This document shows, piece by piece, positions 11,661 to 24,476 of a DNA stretch of 64,000 nucleotides. The DNA is from Tolypeutes matacus. Lineage: Eukaryota > Chordata > Mammalia > Cingulata > Chlamyphoridae. The position numbers and the translations under genes are program-made. The stretch covers positions 8,965,658 to 9,029,657 of the forward strand of contig JAKSZT010004976.1 in the NCBI GenBank assembly GCA_026826555.1, in the 5' to 3' direction. A model generated the notes under the pieces. The model saw only the letters and a program-made list of their open reading frames with translations, was not told the DNA's origin and did no database searches. The stretch's first letter is position 1, and the number at the start of each line of letters is the position of its first letter.

Positions 11661-13224
11661 AGCAACTTTGGTTCTGCTGTACTTTTAAATTTATTGTTGA
11701 ATTTGTGGTTTCCTCCTATGTGTGAACTCTGTTCAGAGCCATGAGGAAGATAAACACAGGCCCTGCTGTTCTGGAACTATGATTCTTGTCAATTCTCGTT
11801 GGCCAGAGGCAGATGGTCAAGAGCTGAACAGAAAAGTACTGGGTAGTGATAGGTGCTTGGTGGACAATAAAACTGGGTGATGTGACAGAGTAATTGGGGG
11901 AGGGTTGAGGGGGACGACACTTTTTAAATTGGTGCTCAGCCAAGTCTTTTCCAAGAGGTAGAACTGGAATTGAGGCTTAAATGTGCAGAAGAACCCACCT
12001 AGCCAAGTGAAGACATGAGGGGAGGGCATTCTAGGGGAGGAGATGAGCATGGCGTGTTCAGTCAACAGAAGGAAGACAGTGAGGCTGAGCCTAGAAAGCC
12101 AGAGTGTGTGGATCCCTATGAGGCTGAGAGAGAAATCAGCCATCAGATCAGCTCACGCCATATGGATCACAGTAAGAAAACTGGGGTGGATCAATGAAAA
12201 CATCGAATTATGGCCTCGGTTTAAAGAGATGTATCTGTGGTTATATATTGCCAATAATATTAGGTTGAACATAGAAAACTAATAATAGTGCATTATGCAT
12301 GATTGTTTTGCAAGCTCACAACTTCTCTAATAAAAAATATATATTTAAAAAAAAGAAAATTGACAGTATTCAACTCTCTTTGACCTACAAAAACAAGAAT
12401 TTCTTATGGTTCAATCTAATTTATTCCAGTTAAGTAGGAGTCCTGGCTTTTTTTAAAGGAATTTGTACCCCATCATCTATTATTACTGCCTGAATTTCTT
12501 GTACACAAAGGAGGAGCTGTGTTAAAAAACCAAAGTTTTGTGTCTGGAGGCAAAGCAAGTATCTTGTTTCCATTCATGTTGGGATGTCACTTTGCAATTT
12601 TTTCCATTATATTAACAGATATTTATTGAGGTCCTACTGTGTGCCAGCTGTGGCTGTGTATATGCAAAGGTGACTAAGTCATGAGCCCAGCCACAAGGAG
12701 ATCACAAGTGAAAACAGATCAATGGCAAGATAAACTTGGCCTGAGTTTTCCTGGGAATCCTCAGGATCCTGACTGGTGGGGACAGGTGGAACCTGGGAGA
12801 CAGTACCAGATCTTAATGAGGGCAGGGAGCTGGAGAGAAGACTAGAGGGTTTGCTCAGAGTTTGATGTTTAAAGAAAGAGAACCCCAAATGGTCCTACCA
12901 AAAAAAAAAATGAGATTCCATGGTCCTAGATATAGAGATAGAGTTGTAGACACATATGGTTTTTTGGCTTCACGGGCTGCTCTAGCTTGCTTCCTAGTTT
13001 TGCCAGCTATTGGTTCAGCCAAAGAAACCCAGCTCTACCCGATAAGGGAACTCAAAGTATGCTCAAGGCCAACTCCACCAGAAACAAACAGCTAAGGGAC
13101 AATGGTCGAGGTATTAAATTCTAGTGCCCTTTACTGTAACTGTTTTGTGTTTATCACTAAGACGCCAATATTTCTTTAACCAGCCCACCAACCAGGTATG
13201 TGACACTGTATGTCACAACTCGGG
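11661..13224. other. intergenic, no gene seen
   Basis: A possible A-rich retroposon end lies near 12300-12355, and a MIR/L2-like TATTTATTGAGGTCCTACTG TGTGCCAG block near 12620-12650. Otherwise nothing recognisable. The open frames at 11716-12282 are not supported by any motif. Confidence 0.45.
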
Positions 13225-13320
13225 GTCTTGCCTGGCTCTGCTGTTGAGGCTGTGTGACCTTGGGCAAGATGCACCTCTCTGGGCCCCCTTTTCCTCACCT
13301 GTGAACTGAAGGTGTTGATG
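13225..13320 (+). mobile_element. MIR fragment
   Basis: GGCTGTGTGACCTTGGGCAA followed by CTCTCTGGGCC and CCTCACCTGTGAACTGAAGG is the central MIR core. Confidence 0.75.
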
Positions 13321-14925
13321 AGCTTAACACTTTAGCTCAAAACAGTGATGCCCGCACTACACAGAAGACTTACTGAGTCAAGGCCTACAAAATATTAGCA
13401 CCTGTGGGGTATCCTATTCTAGTAATGCCAAGGCAGACCCTTCAATTTCAACTTATAAACTCTAGGCCTTGAGACCTAGAACCCCTTTTTCAGCAAAACT
13501 CAATAAATTATTATAATCGTCCAGATTGTGGGCGAATGGATTCCCTCAGTCATCCTTGCTTGGGGAAAAGGTGGTTGTTTGGCACAAAGGGAGCATAGTA
13601 TAAGCTTCACATCCTCTTACGTGTAAGCAAGAAGCAAACGTCAGGCTTCACAGTCATTCCTGCTCTTTTTGTTTTGTTTTTGTTTGTATTTTTGGTCAGT
13701 AAATTCAGGCCCAGTCATTAAAAAGCGGTCCCCTCACAAGATTTTCCATGCTAGAGGTGGAAGGAATCTCTAGTCAGTTATATTCTTCTCGCTCCTGTGG
13801 AAAACCTTCCCTCCCGCCCCTTGAGCCATGAGTCACTTCCTCCCTTCAAACCTCTGAAGCTTCCTTTCCTTGGTAGTGTAGACCTGGCCTGCTGGAAGGC
13901 GCTCAGGGCTGTGGGGTACGAAGGGTGACTTGGGCACAGGCAGTGCACCTTGAATTGCTTTTGAAATTTTAGAGAAGGATCCTCTTCAGTGCAAGAGAAA
14001 GGATGTACGTGGTCTGATAAATGCTGAGCGTTGGATTCAGCCTCGGGTCAGCCTCTTCCCTTTTATTTTAAACAACTCTAGGAAAGAAACGCCCGTAGAA
14101 GGTACAGAGGATTGCGGGCTTATTTTATGACTCATGGAAACTTCTAAAATGATAAATATTGGCTCAGCAGCAGCCTGCAAGAAGAAACACTCAACTAAAC
14201 CAGACGCTATGGTTACAAGAAACAAGAAGAGTGTGTTCAACAAATAAACTGACTCCACTTGTAAGCTTTCAGAGAAAAAAAAAAGAGCAGAAAGCCAAAC
14301 CTCCATTCCGTGAGGCTCCCTTCCTGGCTCCACCAAGGTTTCACTTGTTTTTCCTCAGGCCACAAACTTTCCAGAAATGGTTGCAATATCTTCTCAGCCA
14401 GGAAGACATTTTAAAGGGCTTTAGTTTTAAACTTTATTTAGTCCAGATTCTGTTTGGCTAATAGGATGGAAAACCTTCACCAACCATAAAAATTAATGAG
14501 GGTGAAGATGAAAATATTTTCCCCTCAGAAAAAGAAAATAAATATTTTCCTTCCTGAGTAAAAAAAATCCCTCTATCTCTGGGTGCATGAAAAACTGAGG
14601 ATCCTGGAGAGATGTTAGTAATTAGGAATAGCAACTATTCAGAGAAAATTTAGAAATTATGCTCTGTAAATAATGGTTGAGCTCCTCCTGAGCAGAATTT
14701 TTATTTATGAAGCACAGTCGGCATATATTCATTTGCTGTGCACTGATTTTATTTTTGAAAGAAAATATAATATACAAATATTCATACCCACTGAAAAGGC
14801 TATTGTAACAGCTTCAAGTAAGTAGCTTGAAACTGCTTTTCAGCTGGTTTATCCTCTGTTACTTTTGCAGATTTGTTAACACAACGGTGTTACTTACTAA
14901 CCGTGTACTTTAGAATTGGCTGCCC
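13321..14925. other. intergenic, no gene seen
   Basis: No recognisable gene or repeat family found by eye. The open frames at 14037-14461 overlap on opposite strands and have no domain signature. Confidence 0.4.
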
Positions 14926-14928
14926 CAA

Positions 14929-14929
14929 C

Positions 14930-14963
<34 letters not shown>
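14929..14963. repeat. (CA)n microsatellite
   Basis: Run of CACACA with one AAA interruption, ending ACGATG. Confidence 0.9.
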
Positions 14964-15839
14964 GATGTACAATCTGGGGTCTTGATCAACACAAAGTCAG
15001 GGGGATTGATGAAGAAATAAAGGGAGAAAAGACCAAGGCCAGAATTCTATGCTTCGAATAAAACTGCTCAAGAGACTGGACGGTTAAGCATGAGAGTGTC
15101 CCCAGGAAGGGAACAAATCTGGCAGCAAATCTGAAAAGGCATTTCCATGGCTCTGCCAGATCAGGCTCCCCTACACCCAGGCATGGGCATAGGAACTTCC
15201 CTGAGAAAGTGGGAGCCCAGGATGAGAACCCTAAAACACATTTTATGGAACACAGGAGGGCAGAGAAAACAGCCAAGGCCATTCCAGAAGCTGTTGCAGA
15301 GAATCCAGCTTGAGTGGAAGAGAAACGAGGTGGCTGGCATGGCCTGGCACACGAACGTGAGTGGGAAGGGAGATGCAACAAGACACTCTTATTCACCTGC
15401 CCTTTAGCCCCACTGCTGGGAAAATTATCTCAAGTTTCTGGAGAGAGAAACTGCGAGAGCCACCTTACTCAGAGAGATGTGACATGGAGCCTGCAATCAA
15501 CACTGAGGAAACAGGACTTCCTTCTTTTGAAAGACCTGGTCCTCTGTGGTTTCCCTCCCTTTCCGTCTCTGCTCATCTTATATTAATAAGTGTTGCAACC
15601 TGATGGGGAGACAGCTCTCCCCACCCAAGAGATAGGGACAGGGTTGTCTGCAGGTAGCCAAGGTGATGCTGGCAGCCTCAGAGGCCACCGTGGTAAGGAT
15701 GGCTCCGGCGAGAATGCCTCGATGGCTGCCAAAGGGAGCATTTGAGCCCTGTGCTCCCAGACAGATAGACCCTGGGTCATTAAAGAGCATTAAAAAGTAT
15801 TTCAGAATGGAAATCGCATTGTTGCATTTTTTTCTAGTT
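14964..15839. other. intergenic, no gene seen
   Basis: Moderate GC, with several overlapping open frames (14986-15396, 15147-15407, 15578-15853) on both strands. None has a recognisable motif, and no splice-site pair supports an exon. Confidence 0.4.
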
Positions 15840-16985
15840 ATTAAAAAATACAAATTTATTGAAAAAAAACTGAAATTGTAACAAAGAAAGTACCCCTATT
15901 CATTGTCTCATCACCTTTGTATCCAATGAAAGCAAAGCTTTTTTTATTTTATTTAAGTACTCAAGCTTTTTGAGAATATCTTCTCCTTATTTCAGAAAAA
16001 AAATCTATATGGAAAATTTCACCTTCATTCTCCTGCATTTCTTTTCCCTCACCAGGATGAAACTCTATCATTGGTTTGGAGCGTATCTTTCCTGACTTTT
16101 TTTCTGTACATTTACAAACCACACACAATATAGATAGATGACAGATAGATAAATAGATATATATATACAGATATATAGCTGGATGGGTGGGTGGATGGAT
16201 GGATGGTTAGATGGATAGATAGATAGATAGACAATTTAGATACAGTTCTGTGTTCCTGTAATTTTTTTTAAACAAATGCTATCCTATTCCATCAGCAACT
16301 TGCTTTCTTCACTCAGTGATATATCTCAGAGATCTTTCTATGGCCTTATATAAAAATTTATTCCAGTCTTTGTCCACTGCACAGTATTCCATAGTATGAA
16401 CATGCCAGAGTTTATTTATCCATTACCTCCCTGAGAAATATTTAGGTAGTTTCCAACGACAAGGCTGCAATTTGCATCCTGGGACATGCTTTACTGTGCA
16501 AATGACTGAGCAGTACTCTAGATTTGATAACCGAAAAGCAGACTTTCTCAATTGCAGAGTAAACGCATATTTAATTATTAAAATCTTAAGTCAAATTGCT
16601 GTTCAAAAGGCTGTATGTATTTATCTTTTCACCCACAGTGAAGGAAAGTATCTGTTTCCCCACTTCCTTTGGCTTGGATAATATCAACCTTTGTAAATTT
16701 TGCAACATGGTGGACAAAAAAAAAATGCCATCTCACCACTTGAATTTGCAATTTCCTGATTAATAATGAGGTTGAGCAACTTTTCACATGTTTACTAGCC
16801 TACCGTATTTCCTCTCCTATGAAAAACATATCCATGTATTGCTGATTTTCCTTCTGTTTCTGATTTTAGGAGTTATTTACATAATTTGGTAATTAATCCT
16901 TTGTTTTGTATATGTGATAAAGACATACTTCCTAGTTTCTTATCTTTTAACTTTGTTTATAGCGTCTTTTGTCATATGGATGATT
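15840..16985 (-). mobile_element. old L1 3' region (antisense)
   Basis: Plus-strand text such as GTCCACTGCACAGTATTCCA, GGTAGTTTCCAACGACAAGG and TGAGGTTGAGCAACTTTTCA is the reverse complement of the L1 ORF2 C-terminal and 3' UTR region. It is diverged, with no open frame. A (GATA/GGAT)n microsatellite interrupts it at 16132-16231. Confidence 0.7.
16132..16231. repeat. (GATA)n/(GGAT)n compound microsatellite
   Basis: About 100 bp of ATAGATAGATG, TATATA and GGATGGATGG units. Confidence 0.9.
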
Positions 16986-16999
16986 TTTAAAAATTAATT

Positions 17000-18056
17000 A
17001 ATTTTTAAAATATTTTAAAAGATGCTTAGATTACATAAATGTTACACAAAAATTACAGGAATTTCCATGTTCCCCACCTCCCACACCTCCCATAACCTCC
17101 CACATAAACTTCTTTCATTAGTGTGGCACATCACCTGCAATAGATATACATATCCTGGGGCTTTGCCACTAAGCATGGACCATAGTTCACATTGTAGACC
17201 ACACTCTCTCCCACACAGTTCTGCATGGTATATGCTGATGTAAAATGGCCTATATCTGTCATTGGAATGTCACTCAGGATAATTCCCAAGTCCCGAAAAA
17301 GCCCCTGTATTACAACTGCTTTTCCCTCTCCCTGCCCCAAAAGCATCCAGTGGCCACTGGCTCCACCTCAATGTTGTAAATTCTTCCATTGCTTGAATCA
17401 CAATATGTCCAAAACAGAATACCAGTAAGTTCACTCTAGTCCATAGCTCTTCCCCCAGTCCTGAGGAGTCTAGGATGGTGATGACCACTCCACCTCCAAG
17501 TGAGAAGGGGATTATATCCCATGGATACGATGGATGGGATTATCCTGCCTGCAGCTGCAGACTCTCTCCATTCCTTGGGATGGCCGTTGTCCATCATCAT
17601 CTCCTCGCCAGGTGACTTGGGTGAGTCCATTGAGCTGTAGAGTAGGAGTTGCAGCTCCACCGAGATTCCAGGCACAGCTGGCACATGGGCAGGCCAAAGC
17701 CTCCAGTTTCTGGAAGTAAACCTACAAACTCCAGTATTACATATAGGTTTGAATAAAAGGGACTGATGGACCCTGTGCAGGGAGGACTTATTTGAATACA
17801 ACTCTGTCACTCTCGGGAGAACAGATTCCAAAGTATAGCCCACTGATAAGGCATCAATCTCTGGAGCTATCCCCCCTTATATAGGACCTAGATGTCTCCA
17901 GAGCCCTCAGGAGCCCCCTGTGTGGGGTGATATCCACTTTGGTGTTCTATGAGATTCTACTGAGGTGTGCGTAAGCGTTACCTCTGCGATGACCTCCTGA
18001 CTCTCTTTGAAGTCTCTTAACCATATGAACTCATTTGTCTTTACCTTCCCCCCCCC
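17000..18056 (-). mobile_element. older LINE-like repeat, 3' part, antisense
   Basis: The reverse complement shares block after block with 26439-26792: GGGAGAGGGAAAA, TTTCGGGACTTGG, TGACAGATATAGGCCATT, GTGTGGGAGAGAGTG, AATGAAAGAAGTT, and an A/T-rich 3' end. It is therefore the same repeat family in a longer copy. The 3' A-rich end implies a non-LTR retroposon. L1 copy 1 appears inserted in it, since the family seems to resume at 24477-24900. I cannot name the family with certainty; it may be a Xenarthra-type L1 3' region. Confidence 0.55.
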
Positions 18057-18254
18057 TTTTTTTTTTAACTTTATTTTGTACATTTAATAATTGAAAACAT
18101 AAGCAATAAAAAACTAAAAAGTAAACACAGATGAATAAATATATACATTTCTCAATTAAATGTAATGGATACCTATAAATTTTTTTGTTGTTTTGTTTTT
18201 TGTTTGTTTTTGTGTGTGTGTGAATCAAACAATATATTACACAATATATTTGGT

Positions 18255-21200
18255 TCATAGTAATGCATTCATACAGTATTTGTCCTTTTGTGTCTGGCTT
18301 GCTTCACTCAACATAATGTCCTCCAGATTCATCCATGTTGCCATATGCTTTATGACTTCATTTCTTCTTACAGCTGCATAATATTCCATCGTGTGAATAG
18401 ACCACAGTGTGTTTATCCATTCTTCTGTTGATAGACACCTGGGTTGTTTCCAACTTTTGGCAATGATGAATAATGTGGCTATGAACATTGGTGTGCAGAT
18501 GTCTGTTCGTGTCACTGCTCTCAGTTCTTCTGGGTATATACCCAGTAGTGGTATTGCAGGGTCACATGGCAAGTCTATATTCAACTTCTTTAGGAACTGC
18601 CAAACAGTCCTCCATAGTGGTTGTACCATCCTGCATTCCCACCAACAGTGAAGAAGTGTTCCTATCTCTCCACATCCTCTCCAACACTTATAGTTCTCTG
18701 TCTTTTTAATAGTGGCCATTCTGGTAGGTGTGAAATGATATCTCATTGTAGTTTTGATTTGCATTTCCCTAATCATGTGTGATGTTGAGCATTTCTTCAT
18801 GTGTTATTTTGCCATTTGTATTTCTTCTTTGGAGAAATGTCTCTTCAAGTCTTTGGCCCATTTTTTAATTGGGTCATTTGTCTTTTTATTGTTGAGCTGT
18901 AACATCTCTTTATATATCCTGGATATTAAACCCTTATCAGATATGTGATTTCCAAATATTTTTTCCCATTGAGTCGGCTGCCTTTTCACCCTTCTGACAA
19001 AGTCCTGTGAGGTGCAAAAGTGTTTAATTTTGAGGAGGTCCCATTTATCTACTTTTTCTTTTGTTGGATGTGCTTTGGGTGTGAAGTCCAAGAAACCACC
19101 ACCTACTACAAGGTCTTGAAGATGTTTCCCTACATTTTCTTCTAGTAGTTTTATGGTCCTGGCTTTTATATTTAGATCTTTGATCCATTTTGAGTTGATT
19201 CTTGTATAGGGGGTGAGATAGGGGTCCTCTTTCATTCTTTTGGTTATAGATATCCAGTTCTCCCAACACCATTTGTTGAAGAGACTGTTTTTTCCCATCA
19301 GCGTGGGCTTGGTAGGTTTGTCAAAAACCAGTTGACTGTATAGGTGAGGGTTTATTTCTGGATTCTCAATTCTATTCCACTGATTGATATGTCTATCTTT
19401 ATGCCAATACCATGCTGTTTTTTTTTTTAAAGATTTTACCCATTTATTCATTTATCGCCCCCCTGCTGCCTGCGCTCGCCGGGTCAGCCAACCACGCCGC
19501 GCGGGTGGGCCCGCCCCCACCAGGAGGCCCGGGAACCGAATCCGGGGCCCCCCATATGGTAAACGGGAGCCGCACTGACTGAGCCACAGCCGCCCCCTAT
19601 ACCATGCTGTTTTGACCACTGTAGCTTTGTAATATGTTTCAAGGTCAGGCAGTGAAATTCCTCCCACATTGCTCTTCTTTTTTAGAATACTTTTGGCTAT
19701 TTGGGTGCACTTACCCTTCCAGATGAATTTGGTAATTGCCTTCTCTAATTCTGTAAAGTAAGCTGCTGGGATTTTGATTGGTATTGCATTGAATCTGTAA
19801 ATCAGTTTGGGCAAGATTGACATCTTCATGATATTTATTCTTCCAATCCATGAACACGGAATGTCTTTCCATTTGTTTAGGTCTTTTTAAACTTCTTTTA
19901 GCATTGTTTTGTAGTTTTCTGCATATAGGTCCTGTACTTCCTTGGTTAAATTAACTCCTAGGTATTTGAGTCTTTTTGTTGCTATTGAAAATGGAATTTT
20001 CTTCCTGATTTACACCTCAGATTGTTCAGTACTAGTGTACAAAAACATTACTGATTTTTGCGTGTTGATCTTATATCCTGCCACTTTGCTGAACTCATTT
20101 ATTAGTTCAAGTAGCTTTGTTGTGGATACTTCAGGATTTTCTAAATACAGGATCATGTCATCCGCAAACACTGAGAGTTTTACTTCCTCTTTTCCTATTT
20201 GGTCGCCTTTAATTTTTTTGTCTTGTCTAATTGCCCTAGCTAGAACTTCTAGTACAATGTTGAATAACAATGGTGACAATGGGCATCCTTGTCTTGTTCC
20301 TGATCTTAGAGGGAGAGCTTTCAACCTTTCTTCGTTGAGTATGATGTTGGCTGTGGGTTTTTCATATATGCTTTTTATCATATTGAGGAATTTTCCTTTT
20401 ATTCCTATCTTTTGAAGTATTTTTATCAAAAAAGGATGTTGGATTTTGTCGAATGTCTTTTCTACATCTACTGAGATGATCATGTGGTTTTTTTCCTTCA
20501 ATTTGTTAATGTGGTGTATTACATTGATTGATTTTCTTATGTTGAACCAGTCTTGCATACCAGGAATAAATCCCACTTGGTCGTGATGTATAAGTATTTT
20601 GATATGCTGTTGGATTTGATTTGCAAGTATTTTGTTGAGAATTTTTACATCTATGTTCATGAGAGAGATTGGTCTGTAATTTTCTTTTCTTATGGAATCT
20701 TTACCTGCTTTGGTATTAGGGTGATGTTGGCTTCATTAAATGTGTTGGGTAATTTTCCCTCCTTTTCAATTTTTTTCAAGAGTTTAAACAGGATTGGTGT
20801 TAATTCTTTTTGAAATGCTTGATAGAATCACCTGTGAAGCCATCTGGTCCTGGACTTTCTTTGCTGGGAGATTTTTTTATGACGGATTCAATCTCCTTAA
20901 TTGTGATTGGTTTGTTAACTTCTTGTATTTCTTCTAGCGTCAGTGTAGGTTGGTTATGTGTTTCTAGAAATTTGTCCATTTCATCTAGGTTGTCTAATTT
21001 GTTGGCATATAGTTTCTCATAGTATCCTCTTATGATTCTTTTTATTTCTGTGAGGTCATTTGTAATTTCCCCCCTTCCATTTCTGATTGTATTTATTTGC
21101 ACATTCTCTCTTTTTTTCTTTGTTAGTCTAGTGAGGGGTTTGTCAATTTTATTGATCTTCTCAAAGAACCAGCTTTTGGTTTTGTTGATTTTCTCTATTG

Positions 21201-22263
21201 CTTTTTTGTTCTCATTTTTATTTATTTCCGCTCTAATCTTTATTATTTCTTTCCTTCTTTTTGCTTTGGGGTTGGTTTGCTGTTCTCTCTCTAGTTTCTC
21301 AAGTTGTTCAGTTAAATCTTTGAGTTTAGCCATTTCTTGTTTCTTAATATAGGCATTTAGGGCTATAAATTTCCCTCTGAAGACTGCCTTTGCTGTATCC
21401 CATAAGTTTTGATATGTTGTGTTCTCATTTTCATTTGTCTCAATATATTTACTGATTTCACTTGCAATTTCTTCTTTGACCCACTGAATATTTAGGAGTG
21501 TGTTGTTCAGTCTCCACGAATTTGCAAATTTCCTTTTTTCCTGTCTGTTATTGATTTCTAGTTTCATTCCATTATGATCTGAGAAGGTGCTTTGTATAAT
21601 TTCAATCTTTTTATATTTATTGAGAGCTGTATTGTGACCTAACATGTGGTCTATCCTGGAGAAAGATCCATGGGCACTTGAGAAGAATGTATAATCCGTT
21701 GAGTTTGGATGCAGTGTTCTGTATATGTCTGTTAGGTCTAACTTGTTTATTATATTGTTCAAGTTCTCTGTTTCCTTGTTGATCTTCTGTCTAGTTGTTC
21801 TATCTAATGATGTGAGAGGGGTGTTGAAGTCCCCGACGATTATTGTAGAAGTGTCTATTTCTCCCTTCAGTTTTGCCAGAGTTTGTCTCATATATTTTGG
21901 GGCACCCTGATTAGGTGCGTAGATATTTATGACTGTTATATCTTCCTGGAGGATCGTCCCTTTTATTAATATATAATGGCCTTCCGCATCTCTTATCACT
22001 TTTTTGCATTTGAAGTCTGTTTTGTCTGATATTAGTATAGCTACCCCTGCTCTTTTCTGTTTACTATTCGCATGGAGTATCTTTTTCCAACCTTTTACTT
22101 TCAGCTGGCTTGTATCCTTGTGTCTGAGATGAGTTTCTTGTAAGCAGCATATGGATGGCTCATGTTTTTTTATCCATTCTGTCAGCCTGTATCTTTTGAT
22201 TGGGGAATTTAATCCATTCACATTCAATGATATTACTGAAAACGCACTATTTATTTCCTCCAT
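18255..22263 (-). pseudogene. L1 ORF2 (endonuclease-RT), broken
   Basis: ORF2p nicks target DNA and reverse-transcribes L1 RNA. The N-terminal frame (22263 down to 20800, 487 residues) is intact and shows the APE-type endonuclease motifs SLNVNGL, LQETH, VGDFNTP, SRIDHMLGH and SDHN. The frame then shifts between 20800 and 20660. The RT domain continues (20660-20010) with the [18 protein letters not shown] block, [13 protein letters not shown] and the FADD catalytic motif, and ends at a TAA where copy 2 has a sense codon. Later parts are 19829-19452, interrupted by a SINE at 19422-19598, then 19451-18804 and 18800-18255. The last holds the Cys-rich segment [18 protein letters not shown]. Another stop lies just before MKKCSTS. 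All parts after the shift lie in one frame, so the damage is modest. Confidence 0.92.
19422..19598 (-). mobile_element. DAS-like SINE in L1 copy 1 ORF2, 15-bp TSD
   Basis: Antisense SINE of about 177 bp with T-rich left end, body (CGCTCGCCGGGTCAGCCAAC) and tRNA-like head ending GAGCCACAGCCGCCCC. It is flanked by ATACCATGCTGTTTT at 19407-19421 and 19599-19613. It is the medium-length type, like 50210-50395, and post-dates the L1 insertion. Confidence 0.95.
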
Positions 22264-22344
22264 TGTATTCTTTGGTTTTCATATGTCATCTTATTTTTGT
22301 CTCTCTTTTTACTCTTTTGGTTATCCTTTCTGCTTTTCTTTCTT

Positions 22345-23283
22345 CTATACTGTCCTCCAAGCCTCTCTCTCCTGTCTTTTTCTTTCAGGTTCTAAGGCTT
22401 CCTTTAATATTTCCTGCAAAGGTGGATTCTTTTTTGCAAACTCTCTTAGTTTCTGTTTCTTTGTGAATACTTTATATTCACCTTCATATTTGAAGGACAG
22501 TTTTGCTGGGTAAAGAATTCTCGGCTGGCAGTTTTTCTCTTTCAGTTTCCTAATTGTATCATACCTCTGTCTTCTTGCCTCCATGGTTTCTGAAGAGAAA
22601 TCTGCACAAAGTCTTACTGGACGCCCTTTGTACGTGATCGTTTGCTTCTCTCTTGCTGCTCTGAGCATTTTCTCTTTATCTTTTACATTTGACATTCTGA
22701 ATAATATGTGTCTTGGCATAGGTCTATTTGGATTCATTCTTATTGCGGTACGGTGTGCTTCTTGGACATGAAAGTTCATTTCTTTCGTGAGAGTTGGGAA
22801 ATTTTCAGCTATTATTTCCTCAAATACTCCTTCTGCCCCTTTTCCTTTCTCTTCTCCTTCTGGAACTCCAATGACACGTTTGTTCTTGCGTTTTGTGTTG
22901 TCACTCAACTCTCTGAGCCCCTGCTCAATTTTTTCCATTCTTTTCTCTCTCTGTTCTTTTCTCTCTTCAATTTTAGCTGCTCTGTCTTCAGTATCACTTA
23001 TTCTTTCTTCTATCATTTAGAGTCTGCTGTTGTATGCTTCAAATGTATTTTTGACTTCACCTATTGTGTCTTTCATTCCCATGAACTCCGTTACTTTTCT
23101 GTTCTGGGTTTCAAATTCTTCTTTACGTTCGCGCAATGACTTCTTGATGTCATTGATCTCTTTAACTATATTCTCTTTCATCTCATTAATTTGATTTTGG
23201 AAATGTGTGCTCATCTCACTGATTAGTTCTCTTAAATTCTGCATCTCTTCTGGGACTTTGCTGTATTCCTTTTCTTGGGCCAT
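22345..23283 (-). pseudogene. L1 ORF1 (RNA-binding chaperone), one nonsense codon
   Basis: ORF1p coats L1 RNA as a trimer. The frame starts MAQEKEYSKVPEEMQ at 23283 and runs 88 residues of coiled-coil-type sequence to EAYNSRL. A TAA at about 23017-23019 replaces the GAA (E) seen in copy 2. It then continues in the same frame as MIEERISDTED to 22345. The total is about 312 codons. The RRM-like part contains ENFPTLTKEMNFHVQEAHR and the C-terminal domain contains RPMPRHILFRMSNVKDKEKM. Apart from the one stop it looks intact. Confidence 0.9.
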
Positions 23284-24476
23284 GTCTTCTATTTTCTTAG
23301 TATGGCCCGTAATTTTTGTTGGTGCTTAGGCATCTGGTTAGTTTGTATTTTCCTTAGATGCTCTATCTCTTTCTCTTTTATGGGGTTTTAGTGGCAGGTG
23401 GCTGTGAGTTACCACCGCTCTTTGATTTTTGGCTCAACCTTGATTGTTAGGATTGTTCTGCTGGTTGCTCCAAACTGGGCACTGGACCCAGTAATTGGTT
23501 GTAGAGTCTTTTCCTAGGGCCTTTGGCAGGGAGGCTATAGAGGCCAGGAAAAGACTCTCTTACTTATTAATTTTCTTATGTGTACTTCCTTGGTCTGCCA
23601 GCAGATGGCGCTTGTTGCCTGCTCTCAATTCAATGCCTGGTCGGAGTGTATTTGTTGTGACACAGACCAGATCAATGTGATAGAGCTTTCTGTCTGGGGG
23701 CTAGGAGCCCTGTGATTCAAACTTTCTGAGACAGTTCTCCAGAATTCTCTCGTAGCACGCCCCTTTTCCCAGCTAGGAAATATTTCCACTCCCTTCTGAA
23801 TCCTCAAAAATCAGTCCCTGTTAGTAGAGGAGGAGATTGGAAGGTTTGTATATCTTTAGCCCCTTGCAGGCTCCAAGGCAAACAATGGTGCAGCCCCACC
23901 CAGCCTGGAAGGACTCTCGGGACAGGGCAGACCAAACCTGGGAGTCCAAAGCAGGGTCAGCCCCAAGCTCTCTCTCCCCTCTCCCGTGGTGTCCTCAACA
24001 ATTAGTCCAGGCTAGAAGAGAGGGAGGTTGCGAGGATCGGATTTCTCCAGTCCTTTCCGGGCTCCCAGGGCAAACCGCCATGTGAAAGGGTCCTTTCCAG
24101 GCTCCCAGGGCAAACCGCCGTGTGGAAGGGGCGGTGTGGCTCTGCAGCCCAAATTTCAGATCCAAACCTGAGTCAGCCTAAGGCTGTGTCCCTCTCTCTC
24201 CCCTTTCTGGGAGTGGCAGATCCCTGAAGCCCCCTTTGTCTGTGGTCGCAGGCCCAGGGGCCCGAGAATTCTGAAGAGTGTGGGGGAGGATGCCAGCAGC
24301 AGCAGAAGCTGCTACTTGCAACTCACAGTTCTGTAGTCGCGATTTCCCTCTTCTGTCCCTCTCTTTTCTGGGTGGTGTGCAGCCTTCACCTGGTGACCTA
24401 AATCCTAGAAGATCTTTTTCGGGGCTGTTTTCAGCTTGTCCTCTACCTATTTTTCTGGAAAAGAGATTCCCGTGTC
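23284..24476 (-). promoter_or_regulatory. L1 copy 1 5' UTR with internal repeats
   Basis: GC-rich leader holding the L1 promoter region. It contains diverged direct repeats of roughly 170-220 bp: AATCAGTCCCTGTTAGTAGA near 23810 and ACAATTAGTCCAGGCTAGAA near 23998 each precede a GAG-rich run and a GGCTCC(A/C)AGGCAAAC or similar block. A recent tandem duplication of about 40 bp lies at 24050-24130. Confidence 0.6.
24050..24130. repeat. about 40-bp tandem duplication in the L1 5' UTR
   Basis: CTTTCCGGGCTCCCAGGGCA AACCGCCATGTG is followed at once by a near-identical unit, CTTTCCAGGCTCCCAGGGCA AACCGCCGTGTG. Copy 2 has only one such unit (near 39380-39410), so the duplication is specific to copy 1. 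Confidence 0.8.

Larger units (their letters stand above)
18057..24476 (-). mobile_element. L1 copy 1, nearly full length, inactive
   Basis: An autonomous-type LINE-1 in antisense: 3' poly-A complement and 3' UTR at 18057-18254, ORF2 at about 18255-22263, ORF1 at 22345-23283 and a 5' UTR of about 1.2 kb to 24476. The 5' UTR aligns with L1 copy 2 up to ACACGGGAATCTC but lacks the terminal GATGGCGGACTAGTAA, so about 20-25 terminal bases are missing. ORF1 has one nonsense codon. ORF2 has a frameshift, at least two nonsense codons and a SINE insertion, so it cannot move itself. Unlike copies 2 and 3 it carries no SINE in its 3' UTR. Confidence 0.93.

Noticed and set aside
16132..16231. Repeated units as a CRISPR-like array
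   Set aside because: These are tetranucleotide microsatellites without spacers, in a mammalian genome.
20810..23139. Plus-strand hydrophobic open frames across L1 copy 1
   Set aside because: They are reverse-frame shadows of L1 ORF1/ORF2, whose A-rich sense strand gives Phe/Ser/Leu-rich antisense translations.
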